Part shown: piece by piece, positions 1 to 13,660 of the stretch
Layout of the letters: the number at the start of each line of letters is the position of its first letter
How positions within the stretch are numbered: position 1 is the first letter of the stretch
Source of the DNA: Globomyces pollinis-pini
Taxonomy: Eukaryota > Chytridiomycota > Chytridiomycetes > Rhizophydiales > Globomycetaceae
NCBI GenBank assembly: GCA_025399215.1
Contig: MU621112.1
Coordinates: forward strand, 1-64,000
Direction of reading: 5' to 3'
DNA length: 64,000 bases
Notes under the pieces: generated by a model
What the model was told of the DNA's origin: nothing
The model's database searches: none
The model's input: only the letters and a program-made list of their open reading frames with translations
Program-made: the position numbers and the translations under genes

Positions 1-476
1 AATAAACATACCCTATACTGAGTCAAAGCTCTACGGTGACTAGCAAGAATGTCCAAAGTTTCACATAAAGTATTTAAATCTTCTTTGTATGACGGCAAAA
101 TAATGACGTGAATAATGGAGTCATATGGCAAGTCGTGACGTAAGTCAGACCCGTCCAACACACCTCTGTCTTCACAATATTTCTGCAACCAATTGGTAGT
201 AGAATGGACTACAGATTGATGCAAACCAGTTCGTACAGCATAACAAGTTCTAATGGATTGAAATGCGGCAAACAAATGTAATGACACGAAATAAAACGAA
301 AACAAAAATGGAGCATAAACAGCACCAAAAATTGAAAAAGGAATGATAAAAAGCACCAAAGTTCCAGGCATACGTTGAAATATAGCTTTCCAAGGTAAAT
401 TTTGAATGAAGGTATTCAATTGTTTGCTTAATGATACATTATCAGTTGGAACTTGTGGTCGAATGGTAGGAATCAT
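1..476 (-). CDS. GT2-family glycosyltransferase, copy 1 (first exon only, cut by window edge)
   Basis: The ATG is at 476 and the first exon runs to 12. It ends at a GTATG donor whose intron leaves the window, so only about 155 N-terminal residues are visible. They include two hydrophobic segments (roughly residues 40-85) and then the conserved stretch with WLQKYCEDRGVLDG and HVIILPSYKEDLNTL, where the nucleotide-sugar-binding fold begins. The exon ends at the same codon (after ALTQYR) as exon 1 of the complete copy at 1653-3530. From the TTNW motif to the splice site the two proteins are nearly identical, while the first 110 residues differ clearly. It is a tandem duplicate. The family is a membrane-bound processive-type GT2 glycosyltransferase; substrate unknown. 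Confidence 0.85.
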   Translation of the reverse strand, partial: MIPTIRPQVPTDNVSLSKQLNTFIQNLPWKAIFQRMPGTLVLFIIPFSIFGAVYAPFLFSFYFVSLHLFAAFQSIRTCYAVRTGLHQSVVHSTTNWLQKYCEDRGVLDGSDLRHDLPYDSIIHVIILPSYKEDLNTLCETLDILASHRRALTQYRVCL

Positions 477-1413
477 TCTAATCCATATATAAATAATCAA
501 GCATTTAATTACCTTCTTTTTGTCTATGATAAATTTAAAAAGTGTAGAGATAAGTGAAAAAGATTAAATAGCTTTTTTCAAATAAAAGTTGTTGTGGCTG
601 CGTTCCAAATACGAAATGGCCCTTTGACGCCCTTCATTTATGAAACAAATAGAAACTGAAAAGGGTCAATTCATTCATTCAATTCTTTATATAAACTAAC
701 ACGTACTTGAATGAGTTCCATTCAATTTCATTAATCATTCATGCCTTCAAATATATTATTATTCAATGCGTGCATTACCTTGAAATTCTTCAAGAGGCTG
801 ATACTTCACTTTGGCTGTTGCTTTTTTTTTCAAATTCTACTTGTTAGCCTCCACTATAAACAACAGTTGGCTGTAGCCACTGTTTTAAAAAACAGCGTGT
901 TTTTAGCCTCGTAAACATAGCTACCAACATGTCACTTGAAGTAACTGATTCAAATTGACATTATCAACTTAAAACACATTCAATCTATCGTGATAATCCT
1001 CTAATCTACAAAAACACTATCATCAGGAATTCGTGGAGACCGTTTAAAAAGTGGGGGTGGTATTTATTTATCATATTTTAAATCCACCCAATCATCATGA
1101 AGGGTATCATTGAAAGCCTATCTTTGACCTGACCACCATCTATCCCTACCATCTTCAAATCAACAAACAACTGTTTGGATCATGTGGTATAATGTAGAAT
1201 TTTGACGCGTTGTTTGAATCAACATCATAGGTCTATATCTACCACTTACAATCATCTGAATTACTGACATATTTTATTGAAGGCGATAGTATCATTTAAT
1301 GATAGACCATTGTTTAAACCAAATGAATTTCTAAACAAATCCATTTGGATTTGATGAATTATATTTCAAATCTGAGGAAATATTTTGTTTTCATCAAATA
1401 TTTGGCCAAAGTT
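477..1413. other. Intergenic region between the two glycosyltransferase copies
   Basis: This AT-rich stretch lies upstream of glycosyltransferase copy 1. No open frame here resembles a protein, and no RNA gene was recognised. A short inverted repeat (8-base arms, 1336-1353) is present but looks incidental. It presumably holds the promoter of copy 1, which is transcribed leftward from 476. Confidence 0.5.
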
Positions 1414-1623
1414 TCAGTAAAGGGCTTTACTGTTCCTAAACGTTGATGAGATTGTAGATACCATTCCCATATCTTGGGCGTTAACAGTTATGCAGATAAC
1501 GTCATCGGTGATGGGTCCTGACAGACACGATGCATTTTGTACTTCAAGATGAGACAAGGAGTCGTCTGCAATCAAAATTTGAGTAAAAGAGCTGACAAAA
1601 ACCCATAGTATTAATAATATCAT
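1414..1623 (-). CDS. Possible small secreted protein (69 aa)
   Basis: The ATG at 1623 opens a 69-codon frame starting MILLILWVFVSSFTQILIADD, which looks like a signal peptide followed by a cleavage site near residue 19. The mature part has two cysteines and no recognised domain. An alternative ending is possible if the GT at about 1456 is a 26-nt intron donor, giving a protein a few residues shorter after GMVST is lost. The start lies only 29 nt beyond the stop of the glycosyltransferase gene at 1653 on the same strand. Another gene pair in this window (TTI1 and the pseudokinase) has exactly this spacing, so a separate gene is feasible. It could equally be 3' UTR of the upstream gene. Confidence 0.3.
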   Translation of the reverse strand: MILLILWVFVSSFTQILIADDSLSHLEVQNASCLSGPITDDVICITVNAQDMGMVSTISSTFRNSKALY

Positions 1624-1652
1624 ATATTAGTAGAATTTCAAAAAGGCAATAG

Positions 1653-3530
1653 TTATTGGACATGGATAGGAGTAGGTCGAACGACCACTGGTTTCGCTGC
1701 TACTTTGTAGTCCAACCGGTCTGTAAAGATGTGCGATAGTTGCGCATGTAAGGCTGGTAACAAGAATAAAATGACACTGGCTGGTCCTGCAAATAACCAA
1801 TCAAGTACACTAAAGACAGTTCGTGGTGATTTTAGGCTGGGTCGCATGCCCAGATATTGGACCTGGTTGTGCTCTGTGCGTGAGACTTCACTCTCGGCTT
1901 TGGTCAGTTGCTGTTCCCATCTATCGATTCCTACCCACTGGTGATATTTTTCGTAATAGTACCAAGTCAAAACTGTTGGTAGTATAATTAGAAATCGAAC
2001 ATAATTAAGAACTTGTAATCCCATAATTAAAACTGGAGAGACTCCTGTAGTGCTGTAGGTTGACCATAACCAATTACTGAACTGGTTGGTATCTATTCCT
2101 GTTGGTATAAAAGCTGCAGAAAGTATCAGTGTCAGAGCAAATTGTAATCCAAGGACATGTGCCTCTAATACTCTATGCCAAAGAGTAGCCAAACTAAATA
2201 CATTTATAAACCCTGCGGTTTCTTCCTCTTTCTTTTGAACCATCAACATTTTCTCCTTTAACGGTTTTTTAGTTTCCCCACTCAGCAAACACAGCAAAGA
2301 TCGTCTCATAACATATCCCGTGTCAAAAGATCCCCACATATGCCTCTTTGCTTGCGTATATCGCGCTTGCAGTCCAGATATGTATCCCATAACACCAGTT
2401 CCTTCTCCTTCAATATTACAGGATGAAATTGGTGAGTAAATAGATTTCACAATCACTTTTCCTTGAGTTTGGAAATAACACTTCAAGTACATATGCATAT
2501 CTTCTCCAATAGCCTCTGGTCCAGCATCCCAAAAGTTAACTGACACTGCTAATTTCATTGCAACTGCATAACTCGAACTAGGAATCTTGACAGGTGATCC
2601 TGGGTACATGTTTGACAAAACACCAATAGACCAAAACATATCGGTCACACGAACAAATAATGGAACATCTTTGGCATTTCTATACTGTAAGAATACATTA
2701 GCAACAATACCTGTCAAATACAGAGGAAGGACAGAACATCATGATGTTACGTTCACTTGGTGGTGCCACACAGTAGTGGTAAGCACAAGCATTGAAGAAA
2801 TCTTCAGCAATACCAGTATCAGCATCCATGACCGTCAAAATTTCATTCTCATGTCTGGAAGAAAGTCGAGCCATTTGAACCGAAGCCCAAGCAACATTAC
2901 TTGATTTCCCACGAATTTCTCCTGCGCGACCAGTTGGATGAATAGTATATCGAATGTCAAAAAACTGATCCGAATATATAGACAAGAGTTCTTCTGCTTT
3001 CTTATCCGAGCCTTGCTCCGCTTCTTCCATTGCTAGACAAACCTAGAAGGTTAAAATTGGTAAGATGATACTCTATATTGAGTCAGGGCTCTACGATGAC
3101 TAGCAAGAATATCCAAGGTTTCACATAAAGTATTTAAGTCTTCTTTGTAAGATGGTAAGATGATAACGTGAGTGATTGAATCATATGGCAAGTCATGGCG
3201 AAGATCTGCACCATCCAACACCCCTCGATCTTCACAATACTTTTGCAACCAATTTGTAGTAGAGTGAATTTTTGATAGATGATAGCCTGAGTAAACAGCA
3301 TAGCAAGTTTTAATAGCCTGTGCACCAATCAGGCAGTGCAATAAATAGGAATAAAACAAATATAAGAAAGGAGAGTAAATTGGAGCAAATAGCATGAAAG
3401 GGAAGAGAAGGATGATGAAGGCAGCAGGAACTCTTTGAAAGATAGACTTCCAAGGCCAAGAGAGTAGATATGAGTAGATATCATAGTGATTATAGTTAAT
3501 ATTGTTTTGATGAATCAAGGAAGGGATCAT
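1653..3530 (-). CDS. GT2-family membrane glycosyltransferase, copy 2 (complete)
   Basis: Three exons (3072-3530, 2722-3042, 1653-2684) join in frame into 603 residues. The introns are 29 nt (3043-3071) and 37 nt (2685-2721). The N-terminus has two membrane segments. The catalytic region shows ILPSYKED, the metal-binding DADTG in EILTVMDADTGIAEDFF, the catalytic-base motif EAIGEDMHM, and QAKRHMWG in the position of the QxxRW acceptor motif. Several more hydrophobic segments follow after residue 400, ending in a short basic tail. This domain order belongs to the GT2 proteins common in Mucoromycota and chytrids, probably acting in cell-surface polysaccharide or glycolipid synthesis. It is distinct from canonical chitin synthase. 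Substrate is not inferable. Confidence 0.88.
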
Positions 3531-4730
3531 ATGGAAGTAGGGAGTATGGTAAATTTTCAGTAGTTTACTATAAAATAGAAAAAGAAATTGAGAGTCGCGA
3601 AGACTTCAGACCGTTTTTGCCACTGAAGCCACCGACAGCAAAAGAGACAATTTGGGCGGGTTCAGGTTCGATAGATAAAAGAGAGATGGTAGAAGAGTCA
3701 AGATGGTAGTCTTGCAGGTGATAGACCCTTCATATCATACCCTCTTGTTCTGTTGTTGTCATTGTTTGAAACTGATTGTGATTTGTTTTGCCACCCACTA
3801 ACTTCTAAACCGGCCAATTACCCCGATTGAACTGAACACATCCCTAATTCATTTCAATCCATTCGCTTCATTTCTTTGTTGCTCTAAAGGGTTGCCCTGA
3901 TTTCTATCACGACCCATGCTCTTTGTCTAGTAGAACAATAAATGCACATTCTAACTCTCTTTGCTAAACATAATCAATTATAACTTTAAACTCAAATAGT
4001 CTTTATGAATTATCTATGGCTCTCATTACAAATTTCCTTGAACGTCCTTCACTCCTACACACGTTGTCCACACGTTTCACTCGAAGGAACTTTCCAAGGC
4101 GCTTGCTTTTCCATCTGTTTCTATTTCGACTAAATTTTTCCACTTGTATATACAAATGAATGTTCCATTTCTTCAATCTTTTTTCTCAAGTTCACCAAAG
4201 TGTGTCACTGATCAGATCTCTCCTTCTGTATTTATCCAAAGTGTCACAAAACCATCAAACAGTTTGACAACGAATTCTTGCTTAGTGCTTACTTTAAAAT
4301 TGATTTTTTACTGCAATCAACGTCCGTTTATTTTTTTTCTGACACTCCCTTAACTGTTCTTTTTTTACACCGTTTCATTTCCTTTTTTAGTTCCCTATCT
4401 TAAGGTTGTTTCATGGACATTTTTCCGACTTGGAGTATTTTTCCCGGTTCATCGCCTGTAAATGTTCAAATAAGATCGTAGTTGAGACTATTCATATTCT
4501 AATGACTAGAGAGTAGTAAATGCGAAATATTACTTGAATCTATTGATTCATACTCTACTAAGTTTGAACTAAGTGACTGTAACTCACTCACTTCTAAGAT
4601 GCCTTGGTCGGACAAATTTATATATGAATTAATCTATGAATTCAAATGTATAAAACTAAATCTATAAAGAACATATTCAGTTTTTGTGATACATTCAAGT
4701 CTAAAAGACATTGTAACAACATTGATTTTA
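3531..4730. other. Long intergenic region upstream of glycosyltransferase copy 2
   Basis: About 1.2 kb without a convincing gene, the longest such gap in the window. The open frame at 4144-4353 is pyrimidine-rich with no protein-like features. The region should contain the promoter of the glycosyltransferase transcribed leftward from 3530. It should also contain the 3' UTR of MetAP2, which ends at 4731. No tRNA or repeat was recognised. Confidence 0.5.
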
Positions 4731-6290
<1,560 letters not shown>

Positions 6291-6566
6291 TTATGAAGAT
6301 TTTTGAACCCCTTTTTTTTAATGAGTATCAAGTACCTACCTTCAATTACAGTTTAGTTGGTAGCTTAATCTAATATTAGCAATTTGATTAATAGATTCTA
6401 ACAGTAACTCGCCCATTATTGTATTCGGAATGAAATCCTCAACATAAATTAGGTAACATTGACTCTCGGATTATTAGAACAATTGAATATATTTGAATAG
6501 AATGCATTCAAGTAATAATATTGTACAGATTTAACCAATTATTTGAATTCAACTCTCAAAGTATAT

Positions 6567-8618
6567 TCAGAATCTTGACTTCATGTAATTGCCCAATAGC
6601 TCGACCTGATTCTGCTTCCTAATCTGTTGTAAACAAAGATGTGAAAGTTTCAACACACGACATCCTTCATTCAACATCACGTCCAATTGATCCATTATTC
6701 TAAAATCACAAACATCTAATACAGACTTATTGTCACCATTCAATATGACTGTGTCAGCTCCAGCATCGATTAGTGCCTTACAGCATCCTAAAAGATTGTT
6801 TTTTGCGGCCATATGCAAGGGGGATTGATTAGCGTATTTCTGATTGATGTCAATTCCCGCTGCAATAAGTAATTCAACAGCCTCAAGTCGGAGTGCTTCA
6901 ATATCTTGGTTTGATTTGATTGGTGGGTTTTCCAAGCACATATGCAATAAGCTTTTACCATTGGCCAATCGAGACACGTCAAAGTTGAATTGAATCAAGA
7001 TTCTAAAAGAATCTAATGCTGTTTTTAATCCATCACTTGTTAATAGCCAATGTCTATTTTGAAGGTAAAGTCGATGACTAGCTTTAAATTGTTGGGTCAT
7101 CATTAAAGAGCATAATCGTTGAAGCAATGACAAATTATTTTTGGCAGGCTTTTTTTGAATTAATGGATGAAATTGTTTTCTGTTTAGAATCAAAGAAAAT
7201 AGTAGTTGATTTGGTCTACTCACAATCATTTCCAAAAAATTGACTCTAGTTTTTCCAATACGAGTAGTTTGTTGTAAAATAGTTGGCTGGAGGGTGATCA
7301 GTGTGAATAGTTTTAATGTTGGCCAACAAGATAGAAATGAATCCAAAAGACCGTAATCGTATGGTTCTTTTGGCCAAGGCAACACAGTCAGTAAATAATC
7401 TGATAGTACCAGATCTGCTTTTCGAATTGTATAATCATATAGAGTCCTACAAAATACCCTGACATTCAATGCTTTAATCATCTTTTGCTTCACATTCTCT
7501 GTTAAAATGATTCGATCGAGTTTTGCTCTCTCATTTCCATTGATCTTGCGTCGAGAAAAGTTCACTTCACAGACAGGGTGATTGAGATATTTCATCGCAA
7601 ATTTAGTTCTACCAGCAGTCATTGCAAGGCATTCTGCTGCTGGATGAAATGGAAATGCTACTCTATCCCATCTTTTGTGTAACGGTTTTTTGGACCAAGA
7701 TGGGGGTTTCACTGTTGGTGATACTTGAGATGCTTTCTGGAAATATCCGTAATTGCCAACCATATCTGTACATTTTTTATATACGGCATTGTTCTTCAAA
7801 TCATTTTTAAATCCGAGTTGGGAATTTTGGGTATTATCAACATTTTCATTACAAATTTGATTATGTGATAGAGTAGATGAGCTATCAGTTACGGTTTCAT
7901 TATTCTCTGCCAATCCATCCTTCTTTACTTTCATTAACAATCGTTTTTTGTCTTGTTTTGAATATGCATAATAGAATGTACAATCCTTTACTAACAGCCT
8001 TGGAATCTTGAAATGCATTAATAATTTCAAAAATATGTCATTGTTACAATTTTCTAATGCCAGTAGGATATCATAGATAGATATATCAACACCAATTTCT
8101 AACAACAAATCGATAACACCACTAGCACAAGATAAAATTGCTACTACCAAGGGGGTTGGACTGATGCCAATAGCATTTAAAAATTGCTTGTTAACACCTA
8201 TATCTTTTCTAGGTCTGAAAGTTGTTAAAACTGATTCATAGATGGGGCATCTACTGAAGCAAACTTTAATCGACATATGAAGATGTTTAAGTTGAATAGA
8301 ATCTAATAAATTCATTTTTGTGATCCATTCCTTTTGATGACGACAAATATTCTGATAAAACTCTTGTAATTGAAAAATAATCATTGAACATCCATCATTA
8401 AAATCATAGTATAAGCTTGGAAAATTCAATTGATATGTTATGTCTTCAACGTTATCCAATTCCTTCTTTAACCCAACAACATCATTCTAAACTGTTACGA
8501 CGCGAAATACATTACTTTGAAGACTAAATCAAGAATTCTATAACTCCATGCTTCATTTTGTACATGTTTTAGAAAAGCTTTTAACGGTTTAGTTTTCTTG
8601 AATAGATTGACTGTCATC
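6567..8618 (-). CDS. Ankyrin-repeat protein of unknown role
   Basis: Two exons (8517-8618 and 6567-8487), separated by a 29-nt intron, encode about 674 residues. The ATG at 8618 is supported because it splices in frame into the long second exon, which has no ATG of its own near its start. The C-terminal 150 residues carry two clear ankyrin repeats (KSLLHMCLENPP, QSPLHMAAKNNLLGCC, GADTVILNGDNKSVLD). A further ankyrin-like unit lies near residue 130 (PLVVAILSCASGVIDLLLEIG). The middle is basic and not recognised. The protein is probably a soluble adaptor. The coding strand has a GACGCGCGTT element about 30 nt before the start. Confidence 0.8.
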
Positions 8619-8793
8619 TATATTGTAATTTTAATTTACAAAACGCGCGTCGAGCAAATAATATATAACACCGTGTTACGTCAGTCACTTAGATATTAGT
8701 AATTTTAATTTCGAATCGAAACCTTAATTAGTCAATCATCAATCACTCAACAATTATACCAAATAAAAAAACATCTTTAAACATTCAACACAT

Positions 8794-11514
8794 TTATTCT
8801 GGTAAAAGACCATTAACATCTTCTTGAAAGTGAAAATCAGCATCTACTCTTTCCTGTTTTTGCTAAAATTATAAACAAAAAAAAAGTTACCATATGAATT
8901 GGGTCTTCTTTCACTTTGATAGAGTTCCAACCAAGTGGTGTTCGAATACCCTCGACATGACTACCTTCTCTTGATAAGTTGACGTTTTCATTGCTTGATT
9001 TATTTAAATTACCCTTCTCTAATCTGGATAATCGATTTTGATAATCTTCTGCTTCTTTCATACCTAAATCTGTACATATTTTGACCAAAAATCGTAAACC
9101 TAACATCAACCTGTGTTAATTTTACATTCAGTATTATCTGGGAACCTTTCATGAATTTTTTTATATGTTTCAAACGCTCCTTGATAATTTCCACTTCTTC
9201 TAAAGCAACTAGCAATCATTAATTGCCTAAATATAGATTGAGTATATTTAAAGGTTACCATTTCACTTCATTTGGTTGAATTAACATTGCGCGTTCAAAG
9301 AATTGAATGGCTTGTTCGTAAGCTTCACAGTCAACATAATAAGCTCCTAGCCATGCAATCACATCCATATTGCAAGGATAATAGCGATACGACTGGATTT
9401 AAGTAAGATCAAATGTACCTCAGAATAATACTGAAATGCTTGTGATTTATCTCCATCAGTCTCAAACATATCTCCTAACCGTGCAAGTATAGTAGGATCT
9501 GTTGGAACAACTGATATGAGGATGTTGAACCATTCCATGGCTTGCTGAACATTGCCTTGTTTATCATAACTAGCTGTTAATCAAATTGGTAATCACATAT
9601 CTGCAATCTGATAAATAACTTCTGGACTGCTCCTTAATATAGCATGCAGTTTTTCAAACCACTGAAGTGAACCGTCATACATCTCTAGTCGTTTCAAAAC
9701 CAATCCTAAACGAATCAGCTATAATGATATCAAATCAGAAACAATTACCATTCACAGTGTTACCTAGATTGTACATTGCTTCAGTACAAACAGCATCAAC
9801 ACCTATAACTTCTTCATAATGATCTCTTGCTTTTTCCAAGTCGCCTATAATTTCAACCATTGATATGATATACCTTTGACAAAGTATATATTTCCCTTGT
9901 TTGTTTGTGCTTTAGAATTATATCGATCATGTTCAATAGCTTTATCTGCATAAAATTCACTATTCTTATAATCTCCTTCCAAAAAGTATAAAAATGAAAG
10001 GTTCGTGGCAGCAGTTCCAACTAATTTTTGATCCTTCTTTTCAAAAGACTTTAAACTCTCAATGGCTTGTTGAAAATCTTTGGTTTTCAAGTATTGTACC
10101 GATTTTGCAATTTCCAATTCACTAGCCATATGGGCATTAGATGATGCTTTGAGTACATCCACCATCCAATCATACCCACCACTTACAGTACTTTCCAAAC
10201 TTGGTGCTACTAATTTTCCAGCTAAAATGATATATCGATGTGCCATCTTTTTCTTTTCTCTAGATATAGCTCGTAATGAATCTTCATCAAATACTTGATG
10301 ATCTTCAATTGGATCATCTTTGAAAATTGCTGTGGTGTCGTCATTCTGTTCGACTTGGATGGGTGGGATTGCAACTAGTCTCTGGAATCCACGCTTCATT
10401 TTATCCTTATCACCAATTGCAAAATAGCAAAGTACCAAATTAAATCCTTTATGATTCAATGAACTTGAAATCAGTACCTAATTTGAAATTATGAGCCAAA
10501 AAGAATTACCTGTTTGATAATCTGGATTTCCTTCCATAATTGCTTCAAAAGATGTGATGGCATCTTGGAATTGTCCCATTTTCACAAATGCATTTCCAAT
10601 ATTTCTCATTATTTTCAAACTATTTCTTAGTTTTTTGTATCATACCTATTATTTAGAACTATTATAATTTTACCGGAATTCTCGATTCGAATTTGAAATT
10701 TGGTCAAGAGCCATACGATACATTTTTACTGCTTCCGAATACTTTCCTTGTTCAAAGTAAATATTTCCCATATTCACTCTTAGTCGTCCACTTTGGCTGA
10801 ATAATTTATTTTTTACAATAACAGCATATGAATTCAACGCTTCCTGATACATTTTGTTGGCATGGTATTGATTAGCCAAATTAAACAATACACAATATGT
10901 CAAATCTAAATTTAATTGGTCTCCAACATTGTATTGTTCGCGTTGTTTTGATAATTGTCGTTCTTTCTTTCCTGCATCTTTGGCTTTATCTAATGCTAAT
11001 TGTAATTTGCCTTCTTCTGCAGCAAAAGTAGATTCTTCTATCAGTTGATTCACCTTTTTTTCTAATGACTTGATTATATCTTCGGGAGTTTGTTCCGTAG
11101 TTTTATCTGTAATATTCGTTCCTAATCATATGAATCAATACCGTTTTGGTCTTACCCGCTTGATTAAATGGATCAAAGGTGGGACCAATTTGTCCAGTTC
11201 TTCCTCGACTTGAATAACCCGCACCTCGTACTGAAGTCATTGGTCTAGCTCCTTCATTTCCATAAAGAGAAGCTGTAGTTTGAAGTCGATTTCCAGTTCT
11301 TGGAGCATATCCATTCCCAGTATTTAATCTAGCATATGAATCACCAGTCTAATATCTTTAATCTATCTAGACATTACCTTTTTCTCAAATGAGTACAAGT
11401 TATCACTATCATCCAATGATTGTTTGTCAATAGTCCTTGCAGGGTTGTTATATGAGTTGGAATTATAACTTAACCTGTATTACTTTATGTCTTCCTTTAC
11501 CTGGCTCCAAACAT
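8794..11514 (-). CDS. IFT88: Intraflagellar transport protein 88 (TPR subunit of IFT-B)
   Basis: Core IFT-B scaffold protein needed to build the flagellum; its presence shows that the organism makes flagella. The first exon is MFGAR, then a short intron. The N-terminus has the family signature RPMTSVRGAGYSS, followed by a string of TPR units. Examples are VNMGNIYFEQGKYSEAVKMY, FVKMGQFQDAI and NLSFLYFLEGDYKNSEFYA. The conserved central segment KKKMAHRYIILAGKLVAPSLE is intact. The protein ends in the acidic GLLPE typical of IFT88. There are a dozen or more exons with introns mostly of 25-35 nt, one of 54 nt near 10625-10675. Total length is about 770 residues, close to the family norm. Confidence 0.95.
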
Positions 11515-11539
11515 TTCTTTGAAAATGAAGTCTAAGTGA

Positions 11540-11550
11540 GACGCGTTTGG
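11540..11550 (-). promoter_or_regulatory. CCAAACGCGTC element before IFT88
   Basis: On the coding strand CCAAACGCGTC lies 25 nt before the IFT88 ATG. The identical 11-mer lies 17 nt before the CFAP119-like gene at 22342. The core ACGCGT matches the yeast MluI cell-cycle box. A regulatory role here is inferred only from position and sharing between two flagellar genes. Confidence 0.45.
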
Positions 11551-11820
11551 TTTGTTTTTTAATGCTAGTCAGTATGTTAGCGAACCAGAATATAACAAGA
11601 AATTATATAGTATCATTTCCGACATTTAAAACTAAAAAAACTCTCTATTGTTAATGTCTCCTTCATGTTTTTTTAACGAATGTAAAATTATGAATATTGA
11701 TCGAAACTAGCAGATCACTGCTCATTACTTGCAAGAAAAATCTTGAATAGTTCTCCTTTTACCATTTGTGGAAGGTTATTATCGGAGCACAAGTCACACC
11801 TAATTTTTCCCTAAATTTAA
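11551..11820. promoter_or_regulatory. Divergent promoter region, IFT88 and M28 peptidase
   Basis: Together with 11515-11550 this is a 306-nt gap between two divergent start codons, so it must serve both genes. Apart from the CCAAACGCGTC element close to IFT88, no recognisable site was seen. Confidence 0.5.
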
Positions 11821-13604
11821 ATGAAATCAACAATTGACCCAACCTCTCTTGATATTGCAACTATAAAAAAGTCAAGAACTTTCAAGAGATGGTTTATTTC
11901 GAATGTCTTAGTTACGTTGGTGATCGGATCCTTGCTTATGGTTTATCTCAATTTAGATAATTGGGTGACTGGCAATATTGGTCCGAAACCAAATAGGAAA
12001 ATTATTGCATCTACTTCAAATGTAGTTCGTCATCTACAAAGGTTGGAGGAAATTGCAGCGGATCATGGGGATTCTCGTTCGGTGATAAATGGACATGGGT
12101 AAATAAATTTATTGTTAACTATCAGTGCTTCAGTGAAGTACGTGGTAGAGAATTTAGAGAGATGGAATTCAACTTTTAAAGTCTGGACTCAGGCCGTACC
12201 TTTGAACGTTCAAGTGGATGATGAACCACCGCAACTCACTATTTTTCCAAACAAGTACTCTAACTTGACTTTACGGCCTCGATTAGACGTAGCTGTTGCA
12301 AGAGGCTCTGGTCCTGTTAGTTTGGAGGGAGCTCCATTAATTTTCATTGATTCTTGTGCAATCAATATCAAAAAAACTAATTGGGTTGCTGTAATAGATG
12401 CAACACCTTCTCCTGAAGATACTCCTCTTTGCAATGCTTGTAATTAATTTGATGTTAATCAATACATAGGCGAAAGATTGATGAGTGCCATTCGCGAAGG
12501 TTGTCGAGGAGCCATCTTGATACATAGATCTGGTCAATTTGAAGGCTATCCTCATCCATTAGCACCACAACCTGGAAGATGCGGCCGTAATCCCAAATAT
12601 CTAGATAGAATGAAACAGATTGGTGTGGTTTCTCTCTCAGATGAACATGCGTTGAATTTGCTAAAGCTAATGGTTGTGAATCATAAAATCAAAGTCAATT
12701 TGAAAGTAGTATCTGTTTATCGGGAATTTATCTCCCACAATGTTTTGGCGGAAACCATAAATGGTGATGAAAACAAAATAGCCTTCTTTGGTTGCCATCT
12801 AGATTCTGTTCCAGCAGGTCCAGGAATAAACGATGATGGGTCGGGAGCCATGGGAACATTGGAATTGGCAAGAGCATTGCATGACAGTGAACTTTCACAA
12901 ACTACTGTACAAAAAATTAGGTTTAAAATCTTTTGGTTCATTTTTTAGATTTGGATGGTGGACAGGAGAAGAGATTGGGTTACTCGGATCGAGATATTAC
13001 ATGAATGATTTGCAAGAAAACCACCCTGAGGAAGTGTCTTACATCAAACTAAACATCGATACCGATATGATTGCATCCCCTAACTATGTTCGAGGTGTTT
13101 GGGATGGTAATTAATTCATGAAGTAACTTCCAGGCTCTAGCATTCCAGATCAGCAATCAGAAGTTGCTGTTAAATCACGCACTCTTCATGAACTGTTCCG
13201 CAATCATTTTAAATCGAAAGATTTACCAATTTTCAGTTTTCCTTTCAATGGTAGATCTGATTTTCAACCATTTTTAGATGCTGGCATACCTGCGGTAACC
13301 CAACATGTTATTTAACAGATTAGAGTAAGATTTTAATTTTAACAACAAGGTGGTGTCATTACTGGTGAAGATGAAATCAAATCAGTGGAGTCGGCCGCTT
13401 TGTTTGGGGGAGTATCAGGAATGGTGTTGGATCGTAATGTCTCTTCATTAATATGTAGCTTGTTACCATCAGGACTGTGATCGAGTTGCCAGCATAAGGG
13501 GATCAGGAGAAGTTATTTTGGAGCAAAACATGGAAGCTTTGGCAGTAGTACTCGAAACTGTTGCCACAGCAGAGGACATTGATTCCCTGTTACTTGGAAA
13601 ATAA
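11821..13604 (+). CDS. M28-family zinc aminopeptidase, membrane anchored
   Basis: Exons joined by introns of about 24-30 nt encode a type II membrane or secretory-pathway peptidase of about 490 residues. A single hydrophobic segment (about residues 28-45, FISNVLVTLVIGSLLMVYL) acts as signal anchor. The two-zinc M28 active site is complete: GCHLDSVP, INDDGSGAMG, WWTGEEIGLLGS, NIDTDMIASP and the last ligand in DPCYHQDCD. The ATG at 11821 begins the first open frame after the divergent promoter. The junction around 13294-13350 is odd. No single GT-AG intron keeps the frame, and canonical sites work only with a one-base exon (see findings). The substrate is probably peptides in the secretory or vacuolar compartment. 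Confidence 0.9.
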
Positions 13605-13660
13605 AGGAATGGCTTTAAAAAACTATTGAATGATTTTTTAATGATTTTATTATTAGAACT

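Noticed and set aside
1336..1353. Inverted repeat with 8-base arms
   Set aside because: Too short and isolated in AT-rich DNA; no terminator, transposon end or RNA structure supports it.
4144..4353. Plus-strand open frame of 69 codons
   Set aside because: Pyrimidine-rich low-complexity translation without domain or signal features, inside a non-coding gap.
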